32,765 nt of DNA from DAOTXN01 sp034435435 (GTDB lineage: Bacteria; Chloroflexota; Anaerolineae; S140-20): positions 1 to 32,765 of the forward strand of contig DAOTXN010000139.1 in the NCBI GenBank assembly GCA_034435435.1, given 5' to 3'. Each line of letters begins with the position of its first letter. The stretch's first letter is position 1. Shown in pieces: positions 15,930-23,558 of this stretch. Below the pieces are notes generated by a model that did no database searches, had not been told where the DNA came from, and saw only the letters and a program-made list of their open reading frames with translations. The translations under genes were made by a program, and so were the position numbers.

Positions 15930-15956
15930 CCATCAACCTCCCGTTCTCGCGAGTCC

Positions 15957-15985
15957 TTGACAAGAACCTGGTTCTCGATTACTCT
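15957..15985 (+). promoter_or_regulatory. Promoter with a palindromic operator-like spacer, kinase side
   Basis: TTGACA at 15957-15962 and TACTCT at 15980-15985 are spaced by 17 bases. The spacer contains a perfect inverted repeat AGAACC-T-GGTTCT (15963-15975). GTTCTCG also recurs at 15943-15949. A factor binding here would block the promoter of the kinase and could affect the divergent FHA gene. Confidence 0.5.
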
Positions 15986-15999
15986 ATATAGCCGCCGCG

Positions 16000-16015
16000 C
16001 CCTGTCCACACAGGG
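16000..16015 (+). promoter_or_regulatory. Short inverted repeat in the kinase leader
   Basis: CCCTGT (16000-16005) and ACAGGG (16010-16015) form a perfect stem with a four-base loop, 27 bases before the GTG start of the kinase. It could be a leader hairpin or a second operator; no function can be assigned. Confidence 0.3.
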
Positions 16016-16042
16016 AGACGGACTCTGTACAAGGCTGACGCC

Positions 16043-17128
16043 GTGCTGAAATTGCTTCAACCGGAAACTGTGTTGCGCGACCGGTATCGCATTCTGGCCG
16101 CCGTGGGCCAGGGCGGTATGGGCGCTGTATACCGCGCTGAAGACATGCGCCTCGAAGGCCGTTTATGCGCCATCAAGGAAGTTCAACCTGACCTGGGTAC
16201 GGACGAGCCGGCGTTACGCCAAGCCCAGGAGCAATTTCACCGCGAAGCCAGTATCCTGGCCCGTCTAGACCATCCCAATTTGCCCAAAGTCTCCGATTAT
16301 TTTACCGAAAACGATCGCGAGTACCTGGTGATGGATTTTGTTGCCGGGCGCGACCTGCGCGAGATTCTGGCCGATTCAAAGGCCGAACATCATCTTTTGG
16401 ACGAGCGCCAGGTATTAAAGTGGGCCGCTCAACTCTGCGATGCGCTACAATATCTGCACGCCCAAGACCCGCTTGTGCTGCACCGCGACATCAAACCGTC
16501 CAACATCAAGGTCACGCCGGGCGGATTGGTCAAACTGGTCGATTTCGGCCTGGTTAAATTGATGGCTACCGACGATAGCCGCACTGTGACTGTATTACAG
16601 GGACGGGGGACGTTAGCCTACACCCCCTTGGAACAGTATGGCGGCGATACCGGTCACACCGACGTGCGCTCCGACATTTATGCGCTGGGGGCCACGCTAT
16701 TTCATTTGTTAACTGGCCAGCCTCCTCTCGACGCCAAGCGGCGCTTTTTGCGCCCGACCGATTTTCAAAAGCCACGAGACTTGAACCCGCAAATCTCGGC
16801 TCGCGTAGAACGAGCTATACTCGATGCTATTGCTATGCATCCCGATGATCGGCCTGCTAGTGTGGCCGACTTGCAAGAGATGCTATTGAGTTCCTCTCCT
16901 TTGCCCGATCCATTGAGCAGTTTGGTGCCCACTGAGGGTGAATGGCGCTACGCCCTTGAACAAAATCGCACGCTCGTTGTCGTGGCCCTGCTGGTTTTCA
17001 TCCTGGCTTTTATCGTTACGCTGCTTAGTCCCGCGACCAGCCCGACGCAACCGACTGTCTCACCCTCGCCGTCTTCAGATATACAGACCCTGTTCAATGC
17101 AGCGCGGATTCTTTTCGCGCAAATCTAG
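16043..17128 (+). CDS. PknB-type Ser/Thr protein kinase with one C-terminal membrane segment
   Basis: Hanks-type kinase of 361 aa that phosphorylates Ser/Thr on target proteins. Visible elements: glycine loop GQGGMGAVY (22-30), ATP-binding Lys45 in CAIKEV, Glu68, catalytic loop HRDIKPSN (147-154), DFG (167-169), an activation segment with several Thr residues (TVTVLQGRGTLAYTPLEQYG) and SDIYALGATLFHLLTGQPP. The kinase domain ends near residue 285. A single hydrophobic segment (about 313-333) is followed by a Pro/Ser/Thr-rich tail of about 28 residues, so there is no extracellular sensor domain such as PASTA repeats. GTG 16043 is preceded by AAGG at about 16031. It is divergent from the FHA regulator; a kinase-to-FHA signalling pair is inferred. 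Confidence 0.88.
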   Translation: MLKLLQPETVLRDRYRILAAVGQGGMGAVYRAEDMRLEGRLCAIKEVQPDLGTDEPALRQAQEQFHREASILARLDHPNLPKVSDYFTENDREYLVMDFVAGRDLREILADSKAEHHLLDERQVLKWAAQLCDALQYLHAQDPLVLHRDIKPSNIKVTPGGLVKLVDFGLVKLMATDDSRTVTVLQGRGTLAYTPLEQYGGDTGHTDVRSDIYALGATLFHLLTGQPPLDAKRRFLRPTDFQKPRDLNPQISARVERAILDAIAMHPDDRPASVADLQEMLLSSSPLPDPLSSLVPTEGEWRYALEQNRTLVVVALLVFILAFIVTLLSPATSPTQPTVSPSPSSDIQTLFNAARILFAQI

Positions 17129-17137
17129 CTCACCAGC

Positions 17138-20104
17138 TCATCCCGTGTGGCGATGCCGCGTCAGCCAGCGCCCCAACAGTAAATAGCCCAATACAGGCAA
17201 CAACCCGCCCAGTGTGCCGGCAAGTGATGCTCCCCATGCGCCAACCGACTCGAGCGCGCCTAACCTCCCGACGCCGTACAACGTATAGCTCGCCATCCCT
17301 ACTATCCAGCTCCATAAAAACAGCCGCATACCTGTGGCTGCCGAGCCGTTGCGCTGCCGCCCGACTATAAAACCTGCTCCACCGACGAAGGTGGTTGCCA
17401 CGGCCACCAATGCCAGATCGCGCCCGTCCACCCGCGCCTGCGGCTGTTGGGGCGTGACCACGATCACCAGCGTGGGGGTGAGCGTGGGGGTGGGCGTCTC
17501 GGTGGGCGTGGGGGTGGGCGTCTCGGTGGGTGTGGGGGTGGGCGTCTCGGTGGGTGTGGGCGTAGGGGTAGATGTGGATGTGGGCGTGGGTGACGGTAAG
17601 GGCGTTGGGGTGATGAGTCCTTCGGGCGTCAGTCGAAAGCCTGAAGTCTGGGCATCTTTGCTGCGCACGGTGATCTCTAAAGGCTCGGCGCGGTCGAGGA
17701 TAAAGACGACCTCTGCGACGCCATCTTTGGTGCTGGTGCGTTGTGAAAGAGGCAGGCCGCCCGCTTCAGGCGAATAGGTAAACAGGAATTCGGCCGGGGT
17801 ACCGTCGGGCACCACGTGCCCGTTGTGATCTAGAATGACGCTCGTCCGCAGAGTGATGGTATCGCCTACCTGCACTTGTTGCGGCTGCTGCGGTGTGGCG
17901 GGCGGGGTGCCCTCTAATGTTTGGGTCAACGTCACGCCGTTTTTCGCGTGGATGTAAAGCCCGATGATTTGATTGGGATCAGGCGCTGTCTGCTCTTCCA
18001 GCAAATTATAGTTGATCCCTTCAATGCTGACCGGCGACGCCCCTTGGGGAATAAATTCCGGGTCGCCAAAGAACGCTCGCACTGATGCTTCGATGAACGG
18101 CTCGACGCGGCTGTACACGCCGTAATAGGCGTCTAGCTTGCTGATCTCGGTCGTGTCCAGGTAATAGGGACTGCCAAAAGCCAGCACGATGACTCGCTTG
18201 CTTTGAACCAGGTCGCCCCGTTGGGCCAGGAATTGTTTAAGCGCGCCGGTGGGCGCCGTCTCACTTGTGTCGGAGCGTCCATCGAGCATGGCAAAGACGA
18301 CCCAATCGGCCTGTTCCAGGGCGGCGGCCACCGGAGAAGGAGAGACGGGCGTCAGAATAGGCTGTTCCGGCGCTGGCGTCGGTGTGGGCAGGGCCGGGGG
18401 CGTGTTCAAAAAGCGCGCTAACTCTGTGAACGTAAAACTCTGGACGTTATCGGCGCTGATTTCCCCGGTGGCCCCTTCCCCTCGCCCGTACAATCGCAAC
18501 AATGTGCTGGCGAGCGCATCGGGGGCAATAAAGTACGAGTCGGGTTGGCACACCGGGGCCGGGCAACTGGATGGCAGTTGGCGGTCGTCGGTAAAGATGA
18601 CGATTTGTTCATCCCCGGCGAGCCGGTCCACGATAAAATTGACCGACTCGGGGGCAATGAGTGTGAGGGCGTCTTGAGCGATTTGAAAGATCTCAGGGCG
18701 GCCACGCCCCACGCGTTCCGCTACTGCGCGGGGATCGACTTGAACGGCCTCCAAAGCGAATTGGGGGTACAACTGGAGCTTGAGGCGCAAGATGCGGCGC
18801 ACCGAGGCGTCTATGCGTTCCTTGAATAGCGGGTCTTGCTCGTATTTGTTGCGAAAGTGCAGGATGGCGTCCTTGATGTTCGCCAGCTCATCCTGGGACG
18901 TCGCCACTCCTTGCAAGCCGTATTCTGCCATGTAGAGCAGGTCGTTGCCGGCTAAAAAGGCGTCTTGGGCGATGCGCCGACCTCTGAATTCCTGACCCAG
19001 GGGATCGTAAAAGGTCTGGATAGATTTGACGCCCAATGCGTCGCTAACGAAAACGCCGCCAGCATTACGCCAGGCCTGCAACTCGGGCAGTTCAGCCAAG
19101 AGCATGTCCATCGTCTGCCGGTCTACGCTGACGGGATTGGTCAGTTCACGGATGTTTTTGAGGCCGCGATAGCGAATGTGCGCCGTCATCAGCGCATCGG
19201 TGCGAGCTTGAGCGTCGTTGGCTTGCATCACGGCCAGAAAAGGGAACAGTTCGATCTGTTTGAGCTGCTCAAGCGTCTTTTGCACGACCGGGATATCTTG
19301 ATCGGGCAAGCGATCGCTGCCGCCGTGGCCCGGAAAGTGTTTGGCGACTACCGCCACGCGGCCGTGCAGGTCTGTATCGGGGTTCAGGCGCGAGCCTTCG
19401 TGAATGCCTTGAACGTAGGCCTGGCCCATCTCGCCGACCCAGAACGGGTCGCCGCCAAAGCTGCGCGTGCCCAGGTCGCCTCGCCCGGCCGGACGGGGCC
19501 GGTCTAATACGTCGAGCGATGGTCCCAGCAACATGTTTACTCCCACCGCCGCCAGCTCCTGGCCTACAATGCGCCCCACGGTGCGGGCATATTGTGGGTT
19601 CCAAGTCGCACCAATAGCCATATTGTTGGGCACGGGCGTAAATCCGTTGATCAATTTGGTGAAGGGATAGGCGTCTCCCTCGTGTTCGGTGGCGATGATC
19701 AGCGGGATATAGGGGGACGAGATCGTAGGAGTAGGGACGTCCGGTTCCAAGCCCTCTCGGGGGCGCGCCGAGGGCAAGGCCAATGCTTGCAACTGGTTGG
19801 TGAGCAGCGCCACGCTGCTGGGTGTGTCGCCAAAGTTGACAATGTTGCCGTTGGCTGTCGAAAGGACCACGCCGCCGATGTTGTAGTCGAAAATGAGTTG
19901 CGCGATGTCCGAGTCAGAACCGACGTCGGCGCCATCGAACGCGACCAAAAAGATCTGCCCCACCTTTTCGGCAGTGGACATCTGCGCCATTAACTGCTCG
20001 ATCTGTTGATCCAGCGGGTCGCTCTGTTGCGCCTGGCTGGGCCATAAGGACAGAATGAGTGGAAAGAGTAGACTGACGACGATCGATACGGCGAGTTTGC
20101 GCAC
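17138..20104 (-). CDS. Glycoside hydrolase family 3 protein with Thr-Pro linker and C-terminal membrane segments
   Basis: Secreted or surface-anchored glycosidase (988 aa) of family GH3, a family that includes beta-glucosidases and beta-N-acetylhexosaminidases. A signal peptide is seen (MRKLAVSIVVSLLFPLILSL..AQ). The TIM-barrel domain contains GATWNPQYA (165-173), VNMLLGPSLDV (189-199), KHFPGHGGSD (255-264) and the nucleophile Asp355 in VFVSDALGVKSI. The Asp-His dyad of NagZ-type enzymes (DSH after the GHG loop) is not present. A second alpha/beta domain (about 470-690) and an Ig-like domain (about 740-825) follow. Then comes a Thr/Pro linker (831-878) coded by a 24-base tandem repeat, and three hydrophobic segments (897-916, 926-945, 958-978). 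GTG 20104 has AGGAG upstream. It ends nine bases from the convergent kinase gene. Confidence 0.85.
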   Translation of the reverse strand: MRKLAVSIVVSLLFPLILSLWPSQAQQSDPLDQQIEQLMAQMSTAEKVGQIFLVAFDGADVGSDSDIAQLIFDYNIGGVVLSTANGNIVNFGDTPSSVALLTNQLQALALPSARPREGLEPDVPTPTISSPYIPLIIATEHEGDAYPFTKLINGFTPVPNNMAIGATWNPQYARTVGRIVGQELAAVGVNMLLGPSLDVLDRPRPAGRGDLGTRSFGGDPFWVGEMGQAYVQGIHEGSRLNPDTDLHGRVAVVAKHFPGHGGSDRLPDQDIPVVQKTLEQLKQIELFPFLAVMQANDAQARTDALMTAHIRYRGLKNIRELTNPVSVDRQTMDMLLAELPELQAWRNAGGVFVSDALGVKSIQTFYDPLGQEFRGRRIAQDAFLAGNDLLYMAEYGLQGVATSQDELANIKDAILHFRNKYEQDPLFKERIDASVRRILRLKLQLYPQFALEAVQVDPRAVAERVGRGRPEIFQIAQDALTLIAPESVNFIVDRLAGDEQIVIFTDDRQLPSSCPAPVCQPDSYFIAPDALASTLLRLYGRGEGATGEISADNVQSFTFTELARFLNTPPALPTPTPAPEQPILTPVSPSPVAAALEQADWVVFAMLDGRSDTSETAPTGALKQFLAQRGDLVQSKRVIVLAFGSPYYLDTTEISKLDAYYGVYSRVEPFIEASVRAFFGDPEFIPQGASPVSIEGINYNLLEEQTAPDPNQIIGLYIHAKNGVTLTQTLEGTPPATPQQPQQVQVGDTITLRTSVILDHNGHVVPDGTPAEFLFTYSPEAGGLPLSQRTSTKDGVAEVVFILDRAEPLEITVRSKDAQTSGFRLTPEGLITPTPLPSPTPTSTSTPTPTPTETPTPTPTETPTPTPTETPTPTLTPTLVIVVTPQQPQARVDGRDLALVAVATTFVGGAGFIVGRQRNGSAATGMRLFLWSWIVGMASYTLYGVGRLGALESVGAWGASLAGTLGGLLPVLGYLLLGRWLTRHRHTG
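17484..17555 (-). repeat. 24-base tandem repeat coding the Thr-Pro linker
   Basis: Three consecutive 24-base units (17484, 17508, 17532), identical except for one C/T position at the unit end, encode repeats of TETPTPTP on the minus strand; a partial, diverged unit continues from 17556. Copy number may vary between strains. Confidence 0.85.
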
Positions 20105-20273
20105 CGGCGCTCTCCTGACGTTGAATTCGGTTCTAGTATACCCGCATCACCCCACATCGTCAACCAGAGAGCGTAGCCTTTTCGTAGGGTAGTCGTTGCA
20201 CGTCCGTTGAGTTTTTTCTGTAGAGATGTGGTATCTTGGGACAGTAGGGCGCTTCTTTCTCCTCCTTTGCTAC

Positions 20274-20301
20274 GAGAGCTGTGGGCCGCACCACAGCTCT
20301 C
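20274..20301. other. Perfect 11-bp hairpin between the GH3 and enolase genes
   Basis: GAGAGCTGTGG (20274-20284) and CCACAGCTCTC (20291-20301) form an uninterrupted stem with the loop GCCGCA, followed by TTGG, not by a T-run. It is in the 352-base gap between divergent genes, upstream of the likely enolase promoter, so neither gene needs a terminator here. Otherwise 20105-20270 shows no gene; TTGAGT/TATCTT (20207/20232, 19 apart) is a weak promoter candidate. Confidence 0.6.
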
Positions 20302-20312
20302 TTGGCGTTTAC

Positions 20313-20347
20313 TAGCCGTCAGCCGTCAGTGATTGACTGACGGCTGA
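20313..20347. repeat. Intergenic TGACGGCTG-type repeat hairpin
   Basis: TAGCCGTCAGCCGTCAG followed by TGATTGA and CTGACGGCTGA; the arms 20319-20329 and 20337-20347 pair over 11 bases with a seven-base loop. The same TGACGGCTGAC string occurs inside PKD domain genes at 24359, 26815, 27075 and 30514. Confidence 0.75.
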
Positions 20348-20356
20348 AAGCTAATC

Positions 20357-20385
20357 TTGCCTTTTCTGCCAGTTGGGTGTACTAT
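20357..20385 (+). promoter_or_regulatory. Probable enolase promoter
   Basis: TTGCCT at 20357-20362 and TACTAT at 20380-20385 with a 17-base spacer (each matches four of six consensus bases). It lies about 70 bases upstream of the enolase ATG. Confidence 0.45.
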
Positions 20386-20456
20386 TGACCCTGGCTTTTC
20401 ACCACGCGAGAATTCCCTTGCGCTGTACGCAAATATACCCGGAAGGAGAAAAAGTG

Positions 20457-21746
20457 ATGACCACGATTGAGACGATTTGGGCCAGGGAAATCCTGGACTC
20501 ACGCGGAAATCCCACGTTGGAAGTCGAGGTGGTGCTGGAAGACGGCGCCTGGGGGCAGGCCGCGGTGCCCTCTGGAGCTTCGACCGGTATGCACGAGGTG
20601 TTGGAGTTGCGCGATGGCGATGGGGCGCGCTATGGCGGCAAAGGCGTTTTAAAGGCCGCGGAAAACGTGAACGGCGAGATTGCCGATACGTTGTGGGGTG
20701 AAGATGCGACCGACCAGGCTGCGATTGACAAAGCGATGATTGAGCTAGACGGCACACCCACCAAGTCGCGGCTGGGAGCCAATGCCATCTTGGGCGTGTC
20801 GCTGGCCGTGGCCAAGGCGGCTGCCAGCTCGGTGGGGCTGCCGCTCTATCGCTACATCGGCGGCGCCGACGCCCATATCCTGCCTGTCCCAATGATGAAC
20901 ATTCTGAACGGCGGCAAGCACGCCGCCGACAGCACAGACTTGCAGGAGTTTATGGTGATGCCCGTGGGCGCCCCTACGTTCTGCGAGGCGCTGCGTTGGG
21001 GGGCCGAGACTTATCACACGCTCAAAAAGGTGCTCAAAGGTAAGGGTTACAGCACCAATGTCGGCGACGAAGGTGGTTTCGCGCCCAGTCTCGGCTCGAA
21101 CGAAGAAGCCATCGAGCTCATCTTACAGGCCATCGAACAAGCTGGCTATCGCCCTGGCGAGGACATCTGGATCGCTCTGGACCCGGCCGCCAGCGAAATT
21201 TTTGAAGACGGCGTGACCTATTATCTCAAAAAAGAAGGCCGGCGGCTCAGCGGCGAGCAGATGGTCGAGTTTTATGCGGATTGGGTAAAGAAATACCCGA
21301 TTATCTCGATCGAAGACGGCTTGGCGGAGGACGACTGGAAAAGCTGGCAGACGATGATGGCCCGCATGGGTGACAAAATACAAATAGTGGGCGACGATTT
21401 GCTGGTGACCAACGTCGCGCGGGTCAAAAAGGCCATCGAAACACGCGCCTGCAATTCGCTGTTATGCAAGGTCAACCAGATCGGCACGTTGAGCGAGGCC
21501 ATGGCTGCCGTGCGCATGGCCCACCGGGCCGGCTGGACGGCGGTCGTATCGCACCGCTCCGGCGAGACGGAAGACGCGACCATCGCCGACCTGACCGTGG
21601 CGCTGAACGCCGGGCAGATCAAGACCGGCGCGCCGTGTCGCAGCGACCGCATCGCCAAGTACAATCAACTGCTGCGCATCGAAGAAGAGCTGGACGATGC
21701 CGGCGCCTATGCCGGCATGAGCGCCTTTGGCCGTCTGGCCCGCTAA
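20457..21746 (+). CDS. eno: Enolase (phosphopyruvate hydratase)
   Basis: Glycolytic enzyme converting 2-phosphoglycerate to phosphoenolpyruvate, Mg2+ dependent, cytosolic. The 429-aa length is normal. Family motifs are all present: AREILDSRGNPTLEVEV at the N-terminus, PSGASTGMHEVLELRD, NVGDEGGFAPS, metal ligands in WIALDPAASEIFE, ISIEDGLAEDDW and IVGDDLLVTN, catalytic Lys in LLCKVNQIGTLSE and VVSHRSGETEDATIADL. The start ATG 20457 is preceded by GGAAGGAG (20441-20448). The reading frame is open further upstream but homology begins at MTTIETIWAREILDS. Two DegV genes follow on the same strand. Confidence 0.97.
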   Translation: MTTIETIWAREILDSRGNPTLEVEVVLEDGAWGQAAVPSGASTGMHEVLELRDGDGARYGGKGVLKAAENVNGEIADTLWGEDATDQAAIDKAMIELDGTPTKSRLGANAILGVSLAVAKAAASSVGLPLYRYIGGADAHILPVPMMNILNGGKHAADSTDLQEFMVMPVGAPTFCEALRWGAETYHTLKKVLKGKGYSTNVGDEGGFAPSLGSNEEAIELILQAIEQAGYRPGEDIWIALDPAASEIFEDGVTYYLKKEGRRLSGEQMVEFYADWVKKYPIISIEDGLAEDDWKSWQTMMARMGDKIQIVGDDLLVTNVARVKKAIETRACNSLLCKVNQIGTLSEAMAAVRMAHRAGWTAVVSHRSGETEDATIADLTVALNAGQIKTGAPCRSDRIAKYNQLLRIEEELDDAGAYAGMSAFGRLAR

Positions 21747-21747
21747 A

Positions 21748-21777
21748 CCCAATACTCACTATCCAATACCCGATGCC
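21748..21777. repeat. Short word-like repeat between eno and the first DegV gene
   Basis: CCCAATACTCAC and ATCCAATACCCGAT are two diverged copies of a CCAATACTC/CCAATACCC word in the 44-base gap; similar simple words fill other gaps in this window. Confidence 0.4.
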
Positions 21778-21790
21778 GAAGGAGGGCGCA

Positions 21791-22654
21791 ATGATCAAAA
21801 TCGTGACCGACATTGAGGCGAAACTGACGCCGGAATTGATGGAGCGGTTCGATATCAAAACGATGCCGCTGTGGATTCACTTTGGCGAAGAGTCTTTTCA
21901 GGAAGGGGTCAATATCACCCGCGATGCATTTTACGAACGTCTGACCACCGGCGGCGAATTTCCCAAGACTTCGCAGGCCACGGTGGGCCAGTTTGTCGAA
22001 TTGTATCGCCCACTGATCGAGGCGGGCCACGAAATTGTATCTATTCATATCTCCGGCGGGTTGAGCGGCACCTACGAGTCGGCCGTGGGCGCGGCCAGAG
22101 AACTGGCCACGGAAGGGGCCCAGATCAGCGTGGTGGATTCGCGCCAGGCCTCGGTCGCCCAATCGCTCATGGTCTGGCGGGCAGGCGAGTGGGCCGAGGA
22201 GGGCCTGGGCCGTGAAGAGATCGTCGCCCGTTTGGGGCCCATGGGTAAACACTTGCGCATCTTTTTTATGGTGGACACGCTGGAATACCTGCGCCGGGGC
22301 GGGCGTATCGGCGGGGCGTCGGCTTTTTTGGGCACGCTGTTGCAGATCAAACCGATTCTGACTCTGAAGGACGGCCTGATAGACGCGCACGACAAAGCCC
22401 GCACACGCAATCGCGGCCTGGTGCGCTTGAAAGAATTGATCATCGAGGCTGCCCAGGGCCATACCGGCGTGGACCTGGGCGTGGTGCACGTGCAATGTCC
22501 CGAGGCCGCCGAGACGCTGGCCGAAAAACTGAGTGAAACGCTCAAGCCCAAGCGCATGATGGTAGATTCGTTGGGCCCGGCGCTGGGCGCTCACACAGGG
22601 CCGGGGCTGGTCGGCGCCGGTCTATGGTGCGACGAATGGAGTGAACGGACATGA
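21791..22654 (+). CDS. DegV family fatty-acid-binding protein (FakB-like)
   Basis: DegV/FakB proteins bind a fatty acid and present it to the kinase FakA for phosphorylation. The 287-aa protein shows the two-domain pattern: N-terminal IKIVTDIEAKLTPELM, FGEESFQEGVNITRDAFYERL, TSQATVGQF, SGGLSGTYESA, VVDSRQAS, then FMVDTLEYLRRGGRIGG and a C-terminal ALGAHTGPGLVGAG. The usual first motif TDSTADLP is changed to TDIEAKLT, replacing a residue in the head-group pocket region, so ligand contacts may differ from typical family members. AAGGAGGG (21779-21786) precedes ATG 21791. It overlaps the next DegV gene by four bases. No FakA gene is in the window. Confidence 0.9.
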   Translation: MIKIVTDIEAKLTPELMERFDIKTMPLWIHFGEESFQEGVNITRDAFYERLTTGGEFPKTSQATVGQFVELYRPLIEAGHEIVSIHISGGLSGTYESAVGAARELATEGAQISVVDSRQASVAQSLMVWRAGEWAEEGLGREEIVARLGPMGKHLRIFFMVDTLEYLRRGGRIGGASAFLGTLLQIKPILTLKDGLIDAHDKARTRNRGLVRLKELIIEAAQGHTGVDLGVVHVQCPEAAETLAEKLSETLKPKRMMVDSLGPALGAHTGPGLVGAGLWCDEWSERT

Positions 22655-23496
22655 TCCACATAGTGACCGATAGCACGGCCAGCATACCTCCCGCGCTGGT
22701 GAAACAGCACCACATTCACGTCGTGCCGCAAATCATCAATTTTGGCGGCGAGAGCTTTAAGGAAGGGATCGATCTGTCTATCGCCGAATTTTACGAACGA
22801 CTGTCTAGCGCCTCAGAGTTGCCCACTACTTCCCAACCGTCGGCGGGGATGTTTCTGGAGCTTTTTCAACGTCTGATCGGCGCGGGCGACACGACGCTGG
22901 CGATTTTGATCTCGAATGAGCTGAGCGGGTCCTATTTGTCGGCTCAGGGGGCCAAAGAGATGTTGCCCGAGGCCGACATTCACGTTATTGACAGCCGTTC
23001 GGTCTCGGCGCCGTTAGGGTTCATGGTACTCGAGGCCGCCCGCATGGCTCAGGCCGGGGCCGATCTGGAACGTATCGAGGCCCGCGTGGCGCAGATGATA
23101 CAGGGATTTCAGATTTTTTTCCTGGTGGATACGTTGGAATTTTTGCGCCGGGGCGGGCGTATTGGCGGGGCGGCGGCTCTCGTCGGCACTGCGCTCAAAA
23201 TGAAACCTCTCCTCACCATCGAAAACGGGCGGGTGGAACCTTGTGAGCGGGTGCGCACCAAGGCCAAGGCCGTGGCGCGGCTTAAAGAACTTGTGCGCGA
23301 ACGGCTGGCGCCTGAGAGCGGCAAGATTTACCTGGCTGCCGTGCATGGCAACGCTCCGGTGGAGGGGGCCACGCTGTACGAAGAGCTGCTGAGGGAGTTT
23401 CATCCCGCCGAGAGCATGCTCACCGACCTGACTCCGGCCATCGCCACGCACGCCGGGCCGGGCGTGTTGGCCGTGGCGTTTTACCAGGACAAGTAG
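22651..23496 (+). CDS. Second DegV family fatty-acid-binding protein (FakB-like)
   Basis: Paralogue of the preceding gene, 281 aa, with canonical motifs: IHIVTDSTASIPPALV, FGGESFKEGIDLSIAEFYERL, TSQPSAGMF, SNELSGSYLSAQGA, VIDSRSVS, FLVDTLEFLRRGGRIGG and AIATHAGPGVLAV. It would bind a fatty acid for phosphorylation by FakA. The four-base ATGA overlap implies coupled translation with the first copy; as with FakB1 and FakB2 of firmicutes, the two may prefer different acyl chains (inference). It ends just before a strong terminator. Confidence 0.92.
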   Translation: MIHIVTDSTASIPPALVKQHHIHVVPQIINFGGESFKEGIDLSIAEFYERLSSASELPTTSQPSAGMFLELFQRLIGAGDTTLAILISNELSGSYLSAQGAKEMLPEADIHVIDSRSVSAPLGFMVLEAARMAQAGADLERIEARVAQMIQGFQIFFLVDTLEFLRRGGRIGGAAALVGTALKMKPLLTIENGRVEPCERVRTKAKAVARLKELVRERLAPESGKIYLAAVHGNAPVEGATLYEELLREFHPAESMLTDLTPAIATHAGPGVLAVAFYQDK

Positions 23497-23520
23497 ACGG
23501 CAGACGGTAGACAGTAGACA
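23494..23520. repeat. AGACGGTAGACAGTAGACA-type simple repeat
   Basis: Directly after the DegV stop come four diverged copies of a seven-base word (AGACGGC, AGACGGT, AGACAGT, AGACAGG). It looks like the other word-like spacers of this window. Confidence 0.5.
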
Positions 23521-23521
23521 G

Positions 23522-23558
23522 GCGCCCGGCGCTCTCAGTTGCTGGGCGCTTGTTTTTT
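23522..23558 (+). terminator. Rho-independent terminator after the enolase-DegV genes
   Basis: GCGCCCGGC (23522-23530) pairs with GCTGGGCGC (23541-23549), nine pairs with one G-U, ten-base loop, followed by TTGTTTTTT. It serves the plus strand; the last bases overlap the stop codon of the convergent M14 gene. Confidence 0.88.

Noticed and set aside
17484..17555. 24-base tandem repeat as a CRISPR or origin iteron
   Set aside because: It has no spacers and encodes an in-frame Thr-Pro linker of the GH3 protein.
20274..20301. Perfect hairpin as an enolase attenuator or riboswitch
   Set aside because: It lies upstream of the best enolase promoter and has no T-run or conserved riboswitch elements; left as an unexplained hairpin.
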